From positions 2,976,001-3,040,000 of the forward strand of contig OZ245730.1 of NCBI GenBank assembly GCA_965227145.1: a DNA stretch of 64,000 bases. Reading direction: 5' to 3'. Source of the stretch: JACKAQ01 sp965227145. GTDB lineage: Bacteria; Calditrichota; Calditrichia; RBG-13-44-9; J075. The notes under the pieces were generated by a model that was given only the letters and a program-made list of their open reading frames with translations, was not told the DNA's origin and made no database searches. Positions 44,166 to 54,079 of the stretch are shown one piece after another (the first letter of the stretch is position 1; every line of letters starts with the position of its first letter). Both the position numbers and the translations under genes were made by a program.

Positions 44166-45953
44166 ATGGCAACAACTGCCAAAGGAACTGCCGCCGGTTC
44201 CCACGATCATCATCACGAATTGGGATTCTGGCGGAAATACATTTTTTCAACCGACCACAAAATTATTGGTTTGCAATATGGATTTACCGCGTTGATTTTC
44301 CTGCTGTTCGGTTTTTCGCTGGTAATGATGATGCGCTGGCAACTGGCTTATCCCGGTGAAGTAATGCCCGTTATCGGCTGGATGTTCAGCGAAAGCACCA
44401 TGCCCGGCGGTGTGATGCTGCCGGAATTTTACAACCAGCTTGGCGCGATGCACGGCACAATTATGGTATTTTTGGGCGTTGTGCCACTGGCTGTCGGTGC
44501 GTTCGGAAATTACGTGGTGCCGTTGCAAATCGGTGCGCCGGACATGGCGTTTCCAAAATTGAATATGGCCAGCTACTGGTTTTTCTTCGTTGGCGGTGTA
44601 ATCATGCTGATCAGCTTTTGGGTGCCGGGCGGCGCTGCAAAATCGGGCTGGACATCGTATCCGCCACTGGCGAACATCGAAACAACCGGTCAAACCCTCT
44701 GGCTGACCGGAATGATATTTTTGATCACCTCGTCGCTGCTTGGCGCGGTGAATTTTCTCACCACGATTATTCAGCTTCGCGCACCCGGACTCACCTACAT
44801 GCGACTGTCATTTTTTGTTTGGGCGCAGTTGGTAACCTCATTTTTGCTGCTGCTGGCGTTTCCGCCGCTGGAGGCCGCCGGTGTGCTGCAATTGATGGAT
44901 CGCATTGCCGGAACGAGTTTTTTTATGCCCACCGGACTGGTGGTCAGTGGAGAAGTGCTGGACATCAGCGGCGGCGGCAGTCCGTTGCTGTGGCAACATT
45001 TGTTCTGGTTTTTGGCGCATCCGGAAGTTTATGTGCTCATTTTACCGGCGATGGGCATCGTTGCGGAAATTATCGCTAACAACACCCGCAAACCGTTGTG
45101 GGGATTCAAATTGATGGTTTACTCGTTGATTTTTCTCGGTTTTATGTCGTTCATCGTTTGGGCGCATCACATGTTCATTACCGGAATGGGCACTGCGGTG
45201 AGCGCCTTTTTCCAGTTTACAACGATGATTATTTCCATTCCCTCTGTGATCATTCTTTCCGCGCTATTCCTCTCGCTATGGGGCGGATCGATCCGCTTTA
45301 CTACGCCAATGCTCTTCGCGCTGGGATTTTTACCGATGTTCGGCATCGGCGGGCTTACCGGTTTGCCGTTGGGGCTGGCGCCCACAGATATCCATCTTCA
45401 CGATACCTATTACGTCATCGGGCATTTCCATTATGTGGTGGCGCCGGGAACAATTCTCGCGCTGTTCGGCGGGATTTACTATTGGTATCCAAAAATCACC
45501 GGGCGGAAAATGAACGATCTGCTCGGCAAAATCCACTTTTGGGGAACGATTATTTGCATGAATTTTATTTTCATGCCCATGTTTATCCAGGGTTTGGCGG
45601 GCGTTTCCCGGCGGCTGTACGACGGCGGAGAATTGTATGATTTAGCCCAGCCCGTGATGCAATGGAATGAGGTGATGTCCGTTGCCGCATGGGTGATGGG
45701 ATTGTTCCAGATCGCCTTTATTTTCAACGTTTTCTGGAGTATCAAAAAAGGCGAAAGGGTGTCGGACAACATTTGGGAAGCCACCACGCTGGAGTGGTCT
45801 GCCGCGCCGTCGCCACCGGTGGGTCACGGCAATTTTCATGAAATTCCCACGGTTTATCGAGCGGCATACGAATACAGCGTTCCCGGATACGACGCGGATT
45901 TCACGCCGCAAAACATCCCGATGGACATTGAACCGGCAAAACAGGAGTCATAA
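44166..45953 (+). CDS. coxA: Cytochrome c oxidase subunit I
   Basis: 595 residues with about 12 to 14 membrane helices. Heme and copper ligands are visible: His in LGAMHGTIMVFLG, HPEVY in FWFLAHPEVYVLIL for CuB and the Tyr cross-link, the two His of IVWAHHMFITGMG, and HFHYVVAPGT with the heme a3 and heme a ligands. It is the catalytic core reducing O2 to water with proton pumping. First of the cox operon; subunit III follows 5 bp later. Confidence 0.97.
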   Translation: MATTAKGTAAGSHDHHHELGFWRKYIFSTDHKIIGLQYGFTALIFLLFGFSLVMMMRWQLAYPGEVMPVIGWMFSESTMPGGVMLPEFYNQLGAMHGTIMVFLGVVPLAVGAFGNYVVPLQIGAPDMAFPKLNMASYWFFFVGGVIMLISFWVPGGAAKSGWTSYPPLANIETTGQTLWLTGMIFLITSSLLGAVNFLTTIIQLRAPGLTYMRLSFFVWAQLVTSFLLLLAFPPLEAAGVLQLMDRIAGTSFFMPTGLVVSGEVLDISGGGSPLLWQHLFWFLAHPEVYVLILPAMGIVAEIIANNTRKPLWGFKLMVYSLIFLGFMSFIVWAHHMFITGMGTAVSAFFQFTTMIISIPSVIILSALFLSLWGGSIRFTTPMLFALGFLPMFGIGGLTGLPLGLAPTDIHLHDTYYVIGHFHYVVAPGTILALFGGIYYWYPKITGRKMNDLLGKIHFWGTIICMNFIFMPMFIQGLAGVSRRLYDGGELYDLAQPVMQWNEVMSVAAWVMGLFQIAFIFNVFWSIKKGERVSDNIWEATTLEWSAAPSPPVGHGNFHEIPTVYRAAYEYSVPGYDADFTPQNIPMDIEPAKQES

Positions 45954-45958
45954 TCGCA

Positions 45959-46576
45959 ATGGAAATTCCATACACCACTTCAATTCGCCCGGATACCGGG
46001 GTTTACAACGCCAAACTGGGTGTCTGGCTGTTTCTGGCATCGGAGGTGATGCTTTTTGGCGGACTGTTTTCCGCATACATTTTTCTGCGCATCGGTGCGC
46101 CAGAATGGCCGGGAATGATCAAAGGAACGATGTACACCTCATCTTTCGATGTGCTGAGCGTTCCCATCGGCACCTTCAACACGCTGGTGCTGATTGCATC
46201 GAGCGTCACGATGGTCATGAGCTGGGCATCGCTGATGATGAACAATTTCAAGAAATACCGGATGTACATGGGTCTGACTATCGCGCTGGCGCTGGTGTTT
46301 CTGGTGGTGAAAGCGTTCGAATACAACAGCAAATTTGAGCACGGCTATTTCCCTGCGGAGAGCACTTTTCTGGCGATATACTTCACATTAACGGGACTTC
46401 ACGGGATTCACGTGATTGGCGGAATAATTGTGAACGCCTATTTTTGGGGACCGGGCAGCAACATGTGGAAAACCGATCCAAAGCGTTTTACCAACCGGAT
46501 CGAGATTGCCGGGCTGTACTGGCATTTTGTGGATCTCGTCTGGATTTTCCTGTTCCCGACGATTTACCTATTGTAA
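45959..46576 (+). CDS. coxC: Cytochrome c oxidase subunit III
   Basis: 205 residues with five membrane helices, the short bacterial form. GLHGIHVIGGIIVNAYFWG and the ending YWHFVDLVWIFLFPTIYLL are family-typical. It stabilises the proton-uptake side of subunit I. It is followed 12 bp later by subunit IV with AAAGGAG. Confidence 0.95.
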   Translation: MEIPYTTSIRPDTGVYNAKLGVWLFLASEVMLFGGLFSAYIFLRIGAPEWPGMIKGTMYTSSFDVLSVPIGTFNTLVLIASSVTMVMSWASLMMNNFKKYRMYMGLTIALALVFLVVKAFEYNSKFEHGYFPAESTFLAIYFTLTGLHGIHVIGGIIVNAYFWGPGSNMWKTDPKRFTNRIEIAGLYWHFVDLVWIFLFPTIYLL

Positions 46577-46588
46577 AGGAGAAAAATA

Positions 46589-46906
46589 ATGGCTGAATCG
46601 ATGAGCATTGAGGAAGTCAAACAGCATGTGCGGATTTATTTGATGGTATTCGGCGCGCTGGCGGTACTAACTGTTGTGACCGTTGGTGTTGGCTATATTC
46701 ATCTGTCCATTTGGCCGGCGCTGATACTGGCGTTGCTGATCGCGATTGTGAAAGGTTCGCTGGTCGCCTGCTATTTCATGCACCTGATTTCGGAAAAAAA
46801 GGTCATTTACCTCACTTTGGGCATGACCGTCATTTTTTTACTCTGCATGTTTGCCCTGGTCGTGTCGTCGTATCACGATCAGGCGGGAGGTATCGTTGTC
46901 ACTTAA
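46589..46906 (+). CDS. coxD: Cytochrome c oxidase subunit IV (prokaryotic)
   Basis: 105 residues, three membrane helices; SLVACYFMHLISEKKVIYLT is the family signature. It overlaps the start of the next small gene. Confidence 0.92.
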   Translation: MAESMSIEEVKQHVRIYLMVFGALAVLTVVTVGVGYIHLSIWPALILALLIAIVKGSLVACYFMHLISEKKVIYLTLGMTVIFLLCMFALVVSSYHDQAGGIVVT

Positions 46907-47102
46907 AACCGTTCATATTGTATTTATCAGCGTTTCCGTTTTGCTGGCGATCTGGTTTGGCGGGTGGGCAATCCAGCACTATCTCGCCGGCGATGGCGTT
47001 TCCGTGCTGATAATGGGCATCGTTTCACTGGCGCTGGCTGTTGTGCTGATCGTTTACGTAAAACGGTTTCTGCAGAAACTCAAGCATGTGGGTTTTATGT
47101 AA
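46896..47102 (+). CDS. Small two-helix membrane protein of the cox operon
   Basis: 68 residues from a TTG at 46896, chosen because GGGAGG lies 5 bases before it and it overlaps coxD by 11 bp. Two membrane helices (about 6-25 and 34-54) and a basic C-terminus. No named family recognised. Translational overlap argues for an accessory role in the oxidase. Confidence 0.72.
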   Translation: MSLKTVHIVFISVSVLLAIWFGGWAIQHYLAGDGVSVLIMGIVSLALAVVLIVYVKRFLQKLKHVGFM

Positions 47103-47204
47103 CATAATTCGCCGCAAAGGCGCGAAGTGCGCAAAGTAGAAATTCACCCCACCCCTAACCCCTCCGAGGAGCAGGGCTGTTAAGTTCTAATTTAGATTTT
47201 TTTT
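47103..47204. repeat. Intergenic repeat fragments within the cox operon
   Basis: CGCCGCAAAGGCGCGAAG then TGCGCAAAG (47110-47136), followed by CACCCCACCCCTAACCCC (47144-47161), resemble two kinds of dispersed intergenic repeats seen in many bacterial genomes. They interrupt an otherwise compact operon. Confidence 0.45.
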
Positions 47205-47252
47205 ATGCACAATTCGCGTCTTTGGAGCAATAACCACAACCCGGAAATTGTT

Positions 47253-47570
47253 ATGTTTACTAAACTTAACTCGAAATGGCAGTGGCTTTGCGCGGCAGCG
47301 ATCATGTGGCTGCCAACTGCCGTATCCGCCTGTGAAAAATGCTTTGGCGCGGCCGCCACCAACACGCCGGTAACCCGGGGCATCGGTTTGGCGATGCTGC
47401 TGCTGTTGCTCGTCACGATTTTTGTCATGGGCGGATTGATCGCTTTTTTCGTGTATATGTGGCGTCGTGCCAGACTGTTCGAATCCGGTAAAATTCTTGT
47501 CACCGATCAGGGCAATGTGCTGCATCACCCGCTGTTGGTGAAAAAAGTTGGCAAATCCCGGATGGATTGA
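47253..47570 (+). CDS. Unknown membrane protein with N-terminal CEKC motif
   Basis: About 105 residues from the ATG at 47253 (an ATG at 47205 would add a non-hydrophobic tail). A signal peptide runs to TAVSACEKCFGAA, leaving two Cys (CEKC) at the start of the mature protein, then one membrane helix (about 50-75) and a basic tail. Similar small proteins sit in cox operons of related bacteria. Copper binding by the CxxC is possible but unproven. Confidence 0.7.
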   Translation: MFTKLNSKWQWLCAAAIMWLPTAVSACEKCFGAAATNTPVTRGIGLAMLLLLLVTIFVMGGLIAFFVYMWRRARLFESGKILVTDQGNVLHHPLLVKKVGKSRMD

Positions 47571-47690
47571 TCGCGAAAAATACCCGTTGGGTACTGGCGC
47601 AACACATTTTAGCCACGACGCCACAGCGGGCTACAGCGTTTTTTTAACAGATCAAAATGAAGACGTTCACTCATGGCGCAGGAGTAAAAC

Positions 47691-48455
47691 ATGTTAGAAT
47701 TGTTACATAAATTCGGGTTACCGGAAGCGGCATCGGCACACGCCGCCGGGCTGGATAACATGCTGGGACTGGTGCACTGGCTCATGCTCATCCTTTTTGT
47801 CATCTGGACGCCCTACTTTATTTACACACTGATCCGTTTCCGGAAATCGAAAAACCCGAAAGCGAGCTATACCGGCGCAAAAGGACGGTTTTCCACATTT
47901 CAGGAAGCCGGGGTTGTGATCGCGGAAATTGTGCTGCTGGTGGGATTTGCCATTCCCGCATGGGCAACCTGGCGAAACGATTTCCCGGATGAAAAAGATG
48001 CCGTTGTCGTTCACGTTATCGGCGAGCAGTTCGCGTGGAATGTTCACTATCCGGGACCGGACGGCGTTTTCGGCAAACGCGATCCCAAACTGATCGACAC
48101 TGCCGTTAATCCGCTCGGGCTCGATTTCGACGATCCCGCCGGACAGGATGACATCATCACCATCAACGAATTGCGGTTGCCGGTCGATAAACCGGCGATT
48201 GTGCACATCACTTCCAAAGATGTGATCCACTGTTTCGCGCTGAACACCATGCGCGTAAAGCAGGACGCTATTCCGGGACTCTCAATTCCGGTTTACTTTA
48301 CGCCAATAAAAACAGGCAATTACGAGATTCACTGCGCCCAATTGTGCGGGCTGGGACATTACCGGATGCGCGGTATTTTTGTCGTTGAAACCGAACAGGG
48401 ATACGCAAACTGGATAAACGAACGGCTGGATGAAATTCGCGAATACGGCCGGTAA
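47691..48455 (+). CDS. coxB: Cytochrome c oxidase subunit II
   Basis: 254 residues. Two membrane helices (about 22-45 and 68-88) precede the periplasmic CuA domain. The CuA ligands are His in KDVIHCFALN and C215-x3-C219-x3-H223-x2-M226 in HCAQLCGLGHYRM. No fused cytochrome c domain is present, so it is aa3-type rather than caa3. It lies after the small proteins instead of before coxA, an uncommon order. Confidence 0.95.
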   Translation: MLELLHKFGLPEAASAHAAGLDNMLGLVHWLMLILFVIWTPYFIYTLIRFRKSKNPKASYTGAKGRFSTFQEAGVVIAEIVLLVGFAIPAWATWRNDFPDEKDAVVVHVIGEQFAWNVHYPGPDGVFGKRDPKLIDTAVNPLGLDFDDPAGQDDIITINELRLPVDKPAIVHITSKDVIHCFALNTMRVKQDAIPGLSIPVYFTPIKTGNYEIHCAQLCGLGHYRMRGIFVVETEQGYANWINERLDEIREYGR

Positions 48456-48514
48456 AACACTGAACGAGCCGAAATAACTGTTTACTGAACCTAAAATCCG
48501 GAAGAACGCAACAC

Positions 48515-49618
48515 GTGAACGCTCCATTCAATGATGCCAATAACAAATGGCTGCACCGCTTTGCCGTGATCACAGCGATGGTTGCCGTGGGTTTGATTTT
48601 GGCTGGTGCGACCGTCACCAGCACCGGTTCCGGCGATGCCGTGCCGGATTGGCCGCTGTCGTACGGCACGCTGGCGCCACCGATGATCGGCGGCATTTTT
48701 TACGAACACTCCCACCGGCTCATTGCGATGCTCACCGGACTGCTCATCGGTATTATGGCGATCTGGCTGTGGCTGAAAGAGCCGCGCCGCACCGTGCGGA
48801 TGCTCGGTTTGGCAGCATTGATCGCGGTGCTGATTCAGGCGACGCTTGGCGGGTTGCGGGTGCTGATCGTTTCCACAGAACCGGTGCAGGATACGGCGGT
48901 GCTGCTCACCAACGGCGCCAGCATCAACGCCACGCGCATCGCTATTTCCATGACCCACGCGGCGCTCGCGCAAATGATAATCGCCATTATTTTTGTGATC
49001 GCGATGCTCACATCGCCCGGCTGGCTGGCAAAACCTGCGCAGCGATCGCCCCTGCCGGAAGGTAAATTTTTGCTGAAAATGAACATCGCTCTGGTCGCGC
49101 TGATTTTCGGGCAATTGATAATCGGCGCGGCTGTCCGGCACACCGGCGCAGGGCTGATCATCCCGGATTTCCCGCTGTCTTTCGGAGAGCTGATCCCGCC
49201 GTTTACAAATTTGCCACACAACCCGAACGCGCCATTTCCCCTCAGCGAATCCGAGCTTTTGCTGAAAGTGGGCATCCATTTTCTGCACCGTGTCACCGCA
49301 ATCCTGATCCTCGGTTTTGTGATATATTTTCACTATAAATTCAAGAAAAACAATCCATTTGAAAGCATCAGCAAAACCCTGTTTTGGCTGACCGTCGCGC
49401 AGATTTTTTTGGGTGCGCTGAACATCTGGACCGGCAAATCGGTGGTGAGCACCGTGCTGCATGTGGCCGTCGGCGCAATGATTTTGGCAGCCGGCGTGAT
49501 GCTGCTGTTATGGCAAATCCGTGCGATTCGCGATACAGCACTTGCGCCGTTTGTTGGCGGAAACGGGCGGATCGAACTTACCAAATCCGTTGCGGCGGAG
49601 GAGGTGAATATTGGTTAA
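48515..49618 (+). CDS. ctaA: Heme A synthase CtaA/COX15
   Basis: 367 residues, eight membrane helices, GTG start. Conserved His sites are seen in YEHSHRLIAMLTG, AISMTHAALAQM, VRHTGAGLIIPD, HFLHRVTAILILG and TVLHVAVGAMIL. It oxidises heme O to heme A for subunit I. It overlaps ctaB by 8 bp. Confidence 0.94.
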   Translation: MNAPFNDANNKWLHRFAVITAMVAVGLILAGATVTSTGSGDAVPDWPLSYGTLAPPMIGGIFYEHSHRLIAMLTGLLIGIMAIWLWLKEPRRTVRMLGLAALIAVLIQATLGGLRVLIVSTEPVQDTAVLLTNGASINATRIAISMTHAALAQMIIAIIFVIAMLTSPGWLAKPAQRSPLPEGKFLLKMNIALVALIFGQLIIGAAVRHTGAGLIIPDFPLSFGELIPPFTNLPHNPNAPFPLSESELLLKVGIHFLHRVTAILILGFVIYFHYKFKKNNPFESISKTLFWLTVAQIFLGALNIWTGKSVVSTVLHVAVGAMILAAGVMLLLWQIRAIRDTALAPFVGGNGRIELTKSVAAEEVNIG

Positions 49619-50519
49619 TCCCGCCGAAATCCGGGTGAAACGCGCCTTCGCAACGCTGTTGATCAAAGCGCCGGCATTTCTGGCACTCACCAAACCGCGA
49701 CTGTCGCTGCTGGTGATGTGCTCAACCCTCACCGGATTTTATCTGGCAACTTCGGGTGCGGTTGATGTCGGGCTGCTGATTTTCACGCTACTGTCAATCG
49801 GGCTGACCAGCGCCGGAGCATTGGCGCTGAACCAATTTATCGAGCGAAATTTTGATGCGCAAATGGATCGAACACGCCATCGACCGTTGCCCGGCGGAAA
49901 AATTTTGCCACGTGAGGCACTGGGCTTCGGCGTTTTGCTTTGCTTTTCGGGATTGATGTTAGCCATTATTTCGATCAATCCGTTGACCGGTTTTTTGATT
50001 TTGATAACCATTTTAAATTATGTGTTGATTTACACACCGCTCAAACGGCTGTCGCCGGTGAACACGGCAATCGGCGCGATTTCCGGCGCGCTGCCGATCG
50101 TTTGCGGCTGGACAGCAGTACGCAATTCGCTCGATGTTGATTGCCTGATTTTGTTCGGCATCCTGTTTTTCTGGCAATTTCCCCATTTTTTGTCGATCGC
50201 GTTGCTCTATCAAAACGACTACTCGCGTGCCGGATACAAAATGTTTCCGGTTGTGGACAACGGGCGGCTGTGGACGGATTTGCACATCATCGGCGCATCT
50301 CTTCTTTTGCTGATCACCAGCATTTTACCGGCAGTCACCGGACTGAACGGGACGCTGTATCTGGTTGCCGCAATAATCGCCGGATCGGTTTTTCTCGGTT
50401 TGGGCATCGCCCGCGCAATTGCCAACAGCGCGGTTTTTTCCCGGCGGCTGATGCTGGCGTCGTTCGTCTATCCCATTGTTTTATGGGGATTTATGATTGC
50501 GGATAAATTGCTGCGTTGA
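49611..50519 (+). CDS. ctaB: Protoheme IX farnesyltransferase CtaB
   Basis: 302 residues, seven to nine membrane helices. TTG start with GGAGGAGGTG directly upstream. The prenyl-diphosphate site appears as NFDAQMDRTRHRPLPGG, and TKPRLSLLVMCSTLTGF is the usual N-terminal motif. It makes heme O from heme B, feeding CtaA. Confidence 0.95.
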   Translation: MVNPAEIRVKRAFATLLIKAPAFLALTKPRLSLLVMCSTLTGFYLATSGAVDVGLLIFTLLSIGLTSAGALALNQFIERNFDAQMDRTRHRPLPGGKILPREALGFGVLLCFSGLMLAIISINPLTGFLILITILNYVLIYTPLKRLSPVNTAIGAISGALPIVCGWTAVRNSLDVDCLILFGILFFWQFPHFLSIALLYQNDYSRAGYKMFPVVDNGRLWTDLHIIGASLLLLITSILPAVTGLNGTLYLVAAIIAGSVFLGLGIARAIANSAVFSRRLMLASFVYPIVLWGFMIADKLLR

Positions 50520-50597
50520 CGGTATCCAACCGAAGCTGGCGCTGCGCAACGCAGCGGCATCGCAAAAACCATAACATCAAACACGCTGAGATATTTT

Positions 50598-51221
50598 ATG
50601 AACAGAAATCTGTCACCCCTGAAACTGTTGCTGATATCGGGAATCGCGCTGGCGATAATCGCCACGGGATTCTGGATGTGGGCATTCATCAACAAAGCCA
50701 ACGATGCCCGGGAGTTGCCCGTGCTCAGCGAACTGCAATCCTTTGCGCTGACCGAAAAAAATGACGAAATCCTGTCGCTGGATGATTTGAAAGGGCAAAT
50801 TTGGGTGGCCGATTTTATTTTTACACGTTGCGGCGGACCGTGTTTGTCGATGTCCAAAAAAATGAGCCAGTTGCAAACCGCTTTCGCCCATGCGGACGAT
50901 GTAAAACTGGTTTCTGTGAGTGTCGATCCGGAATTTGACACACCGGCAGTGCTCCGCGATTACGCCGACCGCTTTAACGCCAAACCGGAAAAATGGCTGT
51001 TTCTCACCGGCGAAAAACCGGCAGTTCTGGAGCTGGCCAAATCGAGCATGAAAGTAACCGTCGAAGAAGCCACTGATTCATCGCCGATCATTCACAGCAC
51101 CTATTTTATTTTGGTGGACCAGTTGGGAAATATCCGCGGATATTACAACAGCGCCGAGCCGAACGCCCTCAGCCAGCTTGCCGTTGATGTCGAAAAACTG
51201 CGTGCGAAAGCCGGTGCCTGA
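50598..51221 (+). CDS. SCO1/SenC copper chaperone
   Basis: 207 residues. One membrane anchor (about 8-30) then a thioredoxin fold with copper ligands Cys78 and Cys82 in FTRCGGPCLSMSK and a His in SSPIIHSTYFILVD. It inserts copper into, or reduces, the CuA site of subunit II. Overlaps the next gene (TGATG). Confidence 0.93.
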   Translation: MNRNLSPLKLLLISGIALAIIATGFWMWAFINKANDARELPVLSELQSFALTEKNDEILSLDDLKGQIWVADFIFTRCGGPCLSMSKKMSQLQTAFAHADDVKLVSVSVDPEFDTPAVLRDYADRFNAKPEKWLFLTGEKPAVLELAKSSMKVTVEEATDSSPIIHSTYFILVDQLGNIRGYYNSAEPNALSQLAVDVEKLRAKAGA

Positions 51222-51637
51222 TGTTTTCTGTTTACGACCTGCCCGCGCTGAACGCCACGCTGAACGCTACCAGTTTTTTTCTGCTGTTGGCCGGATTTTA
51301 TTTTATCCGTCAAAAAAATAGTGCTGCCCATAAACGCTGCATGATCGCCGCAATTGCCGTATCCTGCCTGTTTCTGGCATCTTACCTGATTTATCATTTC
51401 AATGTCGGTTCGGTAAAATTTACCGGTGAAGGCTGGATTCGTCCGGTCTATTTTGCCATTTTAATTTCGCACACTATTTTGGCAGCGATGATCGTTCCGA
51501 TGGTCGCCGTCACCCTTTTCCGGGCACTGCGGGAAAATTTCCCGAAACACGTCAACATTGCCCGGTGGACGCTCCCGTTTTGGGCGTATGTTTCGCTCAC
51601 CGGTGTGGTTATTTATCTGATGTTGTATCAATTGTAA
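51221..51637 (+). CDS. DUF420 membrane protein
   Basis: 138 residues with four membrane helices; the layout around KRCMIAAIAVSCLFLASYLI and ISHTILAAMIVPMV matches DUF420 (YozB/CtaM-like). Members are linked to oxidase assembly; the Bacillus and Staphylococcus homologue is needed for a functional heme A oxidase. Last gene of the cox unit, followed by a terminator. Confidence 0.88.
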   Translation: MFSVYDLPALNATLNATSFFLLLAGFYFIRQKNSAAHKRCMIAAIAVSCLFLASYLIYHFNVGSVKFTGEGWIRPVYFAILISHTILAAMIVPMVAVTLFRALRENFPKHVNIARWTLPFWAYVSLTGVVIYLMLYQL

Positions 51638-51649
51638 TATTTTTACAAA

Positions 51650-51684
51650 AAAAAACGCGGAGTGTCTGCCACTCCGCGTTTTTT
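51650..51684. terminator. Bidirectional terminator between cox unit and propeller gene
   Basis: Stem of about 15 bp, AAAAACGCGGAGTG / CACTCCGCGTTTTT, loop TCTGC, with A-run before and T-run after. It can end both convergent transcripts. Confidence 0.93.
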
Positions 51685-51718
51685 GAATTTTAGCCACATT
51701 TTCAATCAAGTTGATTGT

Positions 51719-54079
51719 CTATTTTAGCAAAATCATCTTTCTGGTCTGGCTGAATTGCCCGGCGGATAAACGATACAAATATAAACCGTTGGCAACCGTT
51801 TCGCCGAGATGGTTGGTGCCATTCCACTTCACTTCATGCCAACCGGCGCTCAGAATGGCAGGTTCGGTCAACGTTTTCACGGTTTGGCCGAGCATATTGT
51901 AAATTTCCAACCGAACGGTTTGCGATTGGGGCAGAAAAAACCGGATTGATGTTTCCGGGTTGAACGGATTCGGAAAATTTTGCGCTAACTCAAAATTATC
52001 CGGTATTTCGCCGGTTTCCGTATCGGCGATGGCCAGCGGGTCGCTTTTTACCGTGAGCACCGAAATTCCCTGACTAACGGTGTTAATCCACAGCTCGTAA
52101 CCATCTGTTAATATACGTACTTCGATGTTTTCAATTTGAGCATGCGCCAATCCGCCCGCTTCCACGGGAAAAACGCCAAACGTGGTCCCGTCAAACCAAC
52201 CGAGTCCGGGCGTATCGCCGCTATTATTGTTAAAATTGCTGAACCACACTTTGCCATCGGGAGAAACCGCATACGGCGCAATCCTGTCACCGGGAATTTC
52301 TGAATTGTCCGGACCAAAAAATTGGTAGGTGCTGTCGTTTGCGTTCAGCCGGAACATGCCCGCATCGCTACCCACCCATGCGATGCCATTTTCGCCCGGT
52401 GCAACCGTTGTGAATCCTTCCGATTGCGGATTCAGCTCCGGAAAATCATCATTGAATCGCGAAAAACGGTAGTTGCCATCTGCACGGACAACTTCAAAAA
52501 AACCGGTAGCCCAAACGGTTCCGGGACGCGTGGGATCTTTTTTCAAATTTCCTGCGGGACCAGCTGCGCCAACATCGTTCCAACCGCCGTCTTCGTAATA
52601 CCGCAGCGAAAAACTGACATCCTGCGCCCAAATTCGACCGAATGAATCTTCCAGCAAATTTTCGATATTGGTAAATTCTTCGATGGTCGAATAACCGTTT
52701 TCATCCCATTCGCTAATACCGTTGAAAGTGGGACTGAATACCACACCGCCAGTGGCGGAACGTGCGGCAATCGCTTTGCAGTTATCTGCAAGAAACGGAA
52801 AAGGATAGCCAAGTCCATAATTGGCTTCGTTGAAGGCAGTCCAGCGGACACCGTCAAATTTCTGGAAACCGCCGATGCCCGCTGCCGCGTTGGCGGTTGT
52901 CCACACGTTGCCGTTGTCATCGATGGTCAAATCGTTGAGGAAATATTCCATTTGGCTGGTGTTGGTTACACGGTAGCGTTGCCAGATTCCGGTGTTTACG
53001 TCGCGTTTGGCTGCACCGCCCTTTCCGCAAACCCAAATATTGCCATCCGCATCAATATCTGCATCGTAGCTAAATCCACCGGTTCGCCACACGCCTAAAT
53101 TTTGCCAACTGCTGCCGTCAAATTGCCAAACAGCACTATTGCCGTCAACCATTAATGCTTTTTCATTGCCATACGCTTTGAACGCCCAAATATCCAGGTT
53201 TGGTGTCGGTAATGCGGGAGTTACCCATGTCCCGTCCTGGCGCTGATAATCCAGAGATATTTGCGTTGACGAAATATACCGGTTCATCCAGAAATTTCCG
53301 GCGGCATCAACACAATCATCAACCGGAATGCTGACCGGCTCGCCCGGGGAATTTGCAATCGGATGCACCGTAAATAATTGGGTGTTGCTATCAAACGAAA
53401 TAAGGTTGTTGAATAGATCATCTTTTGTCCAAACGGTGTAACCGCCAGATGCGTTCGGCACAACATTCACCCGTGTGCAACTGGAAACTGCGGGCCAATT
53501 ATTATCATTTGTGTTGACATCCCAAACGGTCCAGTTGCCCGAATCCGGATTATAACGCATTAAACCGCCCGACCCCCAACTAACGCCGAAAACAGCTGCC
53601 CAAACTGTGCCGTCCGGTGCGGTGTCCACGCCAATAGCGCGACCGCCGGGAAACGGCGAATTGTTTACATCAAACAATTGCAGCGAATTTGCGCCTATTG
53701 CCGGATCAAATTGCAATACGCCTCGCCAGGTTGCCATCCATAATACGCCGTTACTCGCTTCGGCAATATCCGAAACCCGCGAAGCGCCAACATTCGCCGG
53801 ATTCCCAATTACGGGATAATCAATATTGGAATAGTTTTCCCATCGATTTTCAGACTGGACAAATTTCGCGAAACCGCCTTGCTCAAATACCGGTTGGTAT
53901 CCGCCAATATATGGATCACCATTGTGATCCAACCAAATGGCTTCGTTTTCATCCCCCTGAATGCCGGTGTTTGATGCACGATAGTATCGCCAGGAAAATG
54001 TTTCAGAACCTTGAGATAACATGATTGTGTTAAATGAAAATAGAAAAAACAGGAATGCAGACATAACTTTACGACTCAT
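51719..54079 (-). CDS. T9SS-secreted beta-propeller protein
   Basis: 786 residues. A signal peptide (about 1-23) precedes many propeller blades with the two-component-regulator-propeller style (ASNGVLWMATWRGVLQFDP, DGTVWAAVFGV, ENGIAWVGSDAGMFRLN). The C-terminus has NFELAQNFPNPFNPETSIRF and ends in TRKMILLK, a type IX sorting domain. It is exported to the cell surface or medium; the ligand is unknown. AAGGGG precedes the ATG. Confidence 0.9.
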   Translation of the reverse strand: MSRKVMSAFLFFLFSFNTIMLSQGSETFSWRYYRASNTGIQGDENEAIWLDHNGDPYIGGYQPVFEQGGFAKFVQSENRWENYSNIDYPVIGNPANVGASRVSDIAEASNGVLWMATWRGVLQFDPAIGANSLQLFDVNNSPFPGGRAIGVDTAPDGTVWAAVFGVSWGSGGLMRYNPDSGNWTVWDVNTNDNNWPAVSSCTRVNVVPNASGGYTVWTKDDLFNNLISFDSNTQLFTVHPIANSPGEPVSIPVDDCVDAAGNFWMNRYISSTQISLDYQRQDGTWVTPALPTPNLDIWAFKAYGNEKALMVDGNSAVWQFDGSSWQNLGVWRTGGFSYDADIDADGNIWVCGKGGAAKRDVNTGIWQRYRVTNTSQMEYFLNDLTIDDNGNVWTTANAAAGIGGFQKFDGVRWTAFNEANYGLGYPFPFLADNCKAIAARSATGGVVFSPTFNGISEWDENGYSTIEEFTNIENLLEDSFGRIWAQDVSFSLRYYEDGGWNDVGAAGPAGNLKKDPTRPGTVWATGFFEVVRADGNYRFSRFNDDFPELNPQSEGFTTVAPGENGIAWVGSDAGMFRLNANDSTYQFFGPDNSEIPGDRIAPYAVSPDGKVWFSNFNNNSGDTPGLGWFDGTTFGVFPVEAGGLAHAQIENIEVRILTDGYELWINTVSQGISVLTVKSDPLAIADTETGEIPDNFELAQNFPNPFNPETSIRFFLPQSQTVRLEIYNMLGQTVKTLTEPAILSAGWHEVKWNGTNHLGETVANGLYLYRLSAGQFSQTRKMILLK

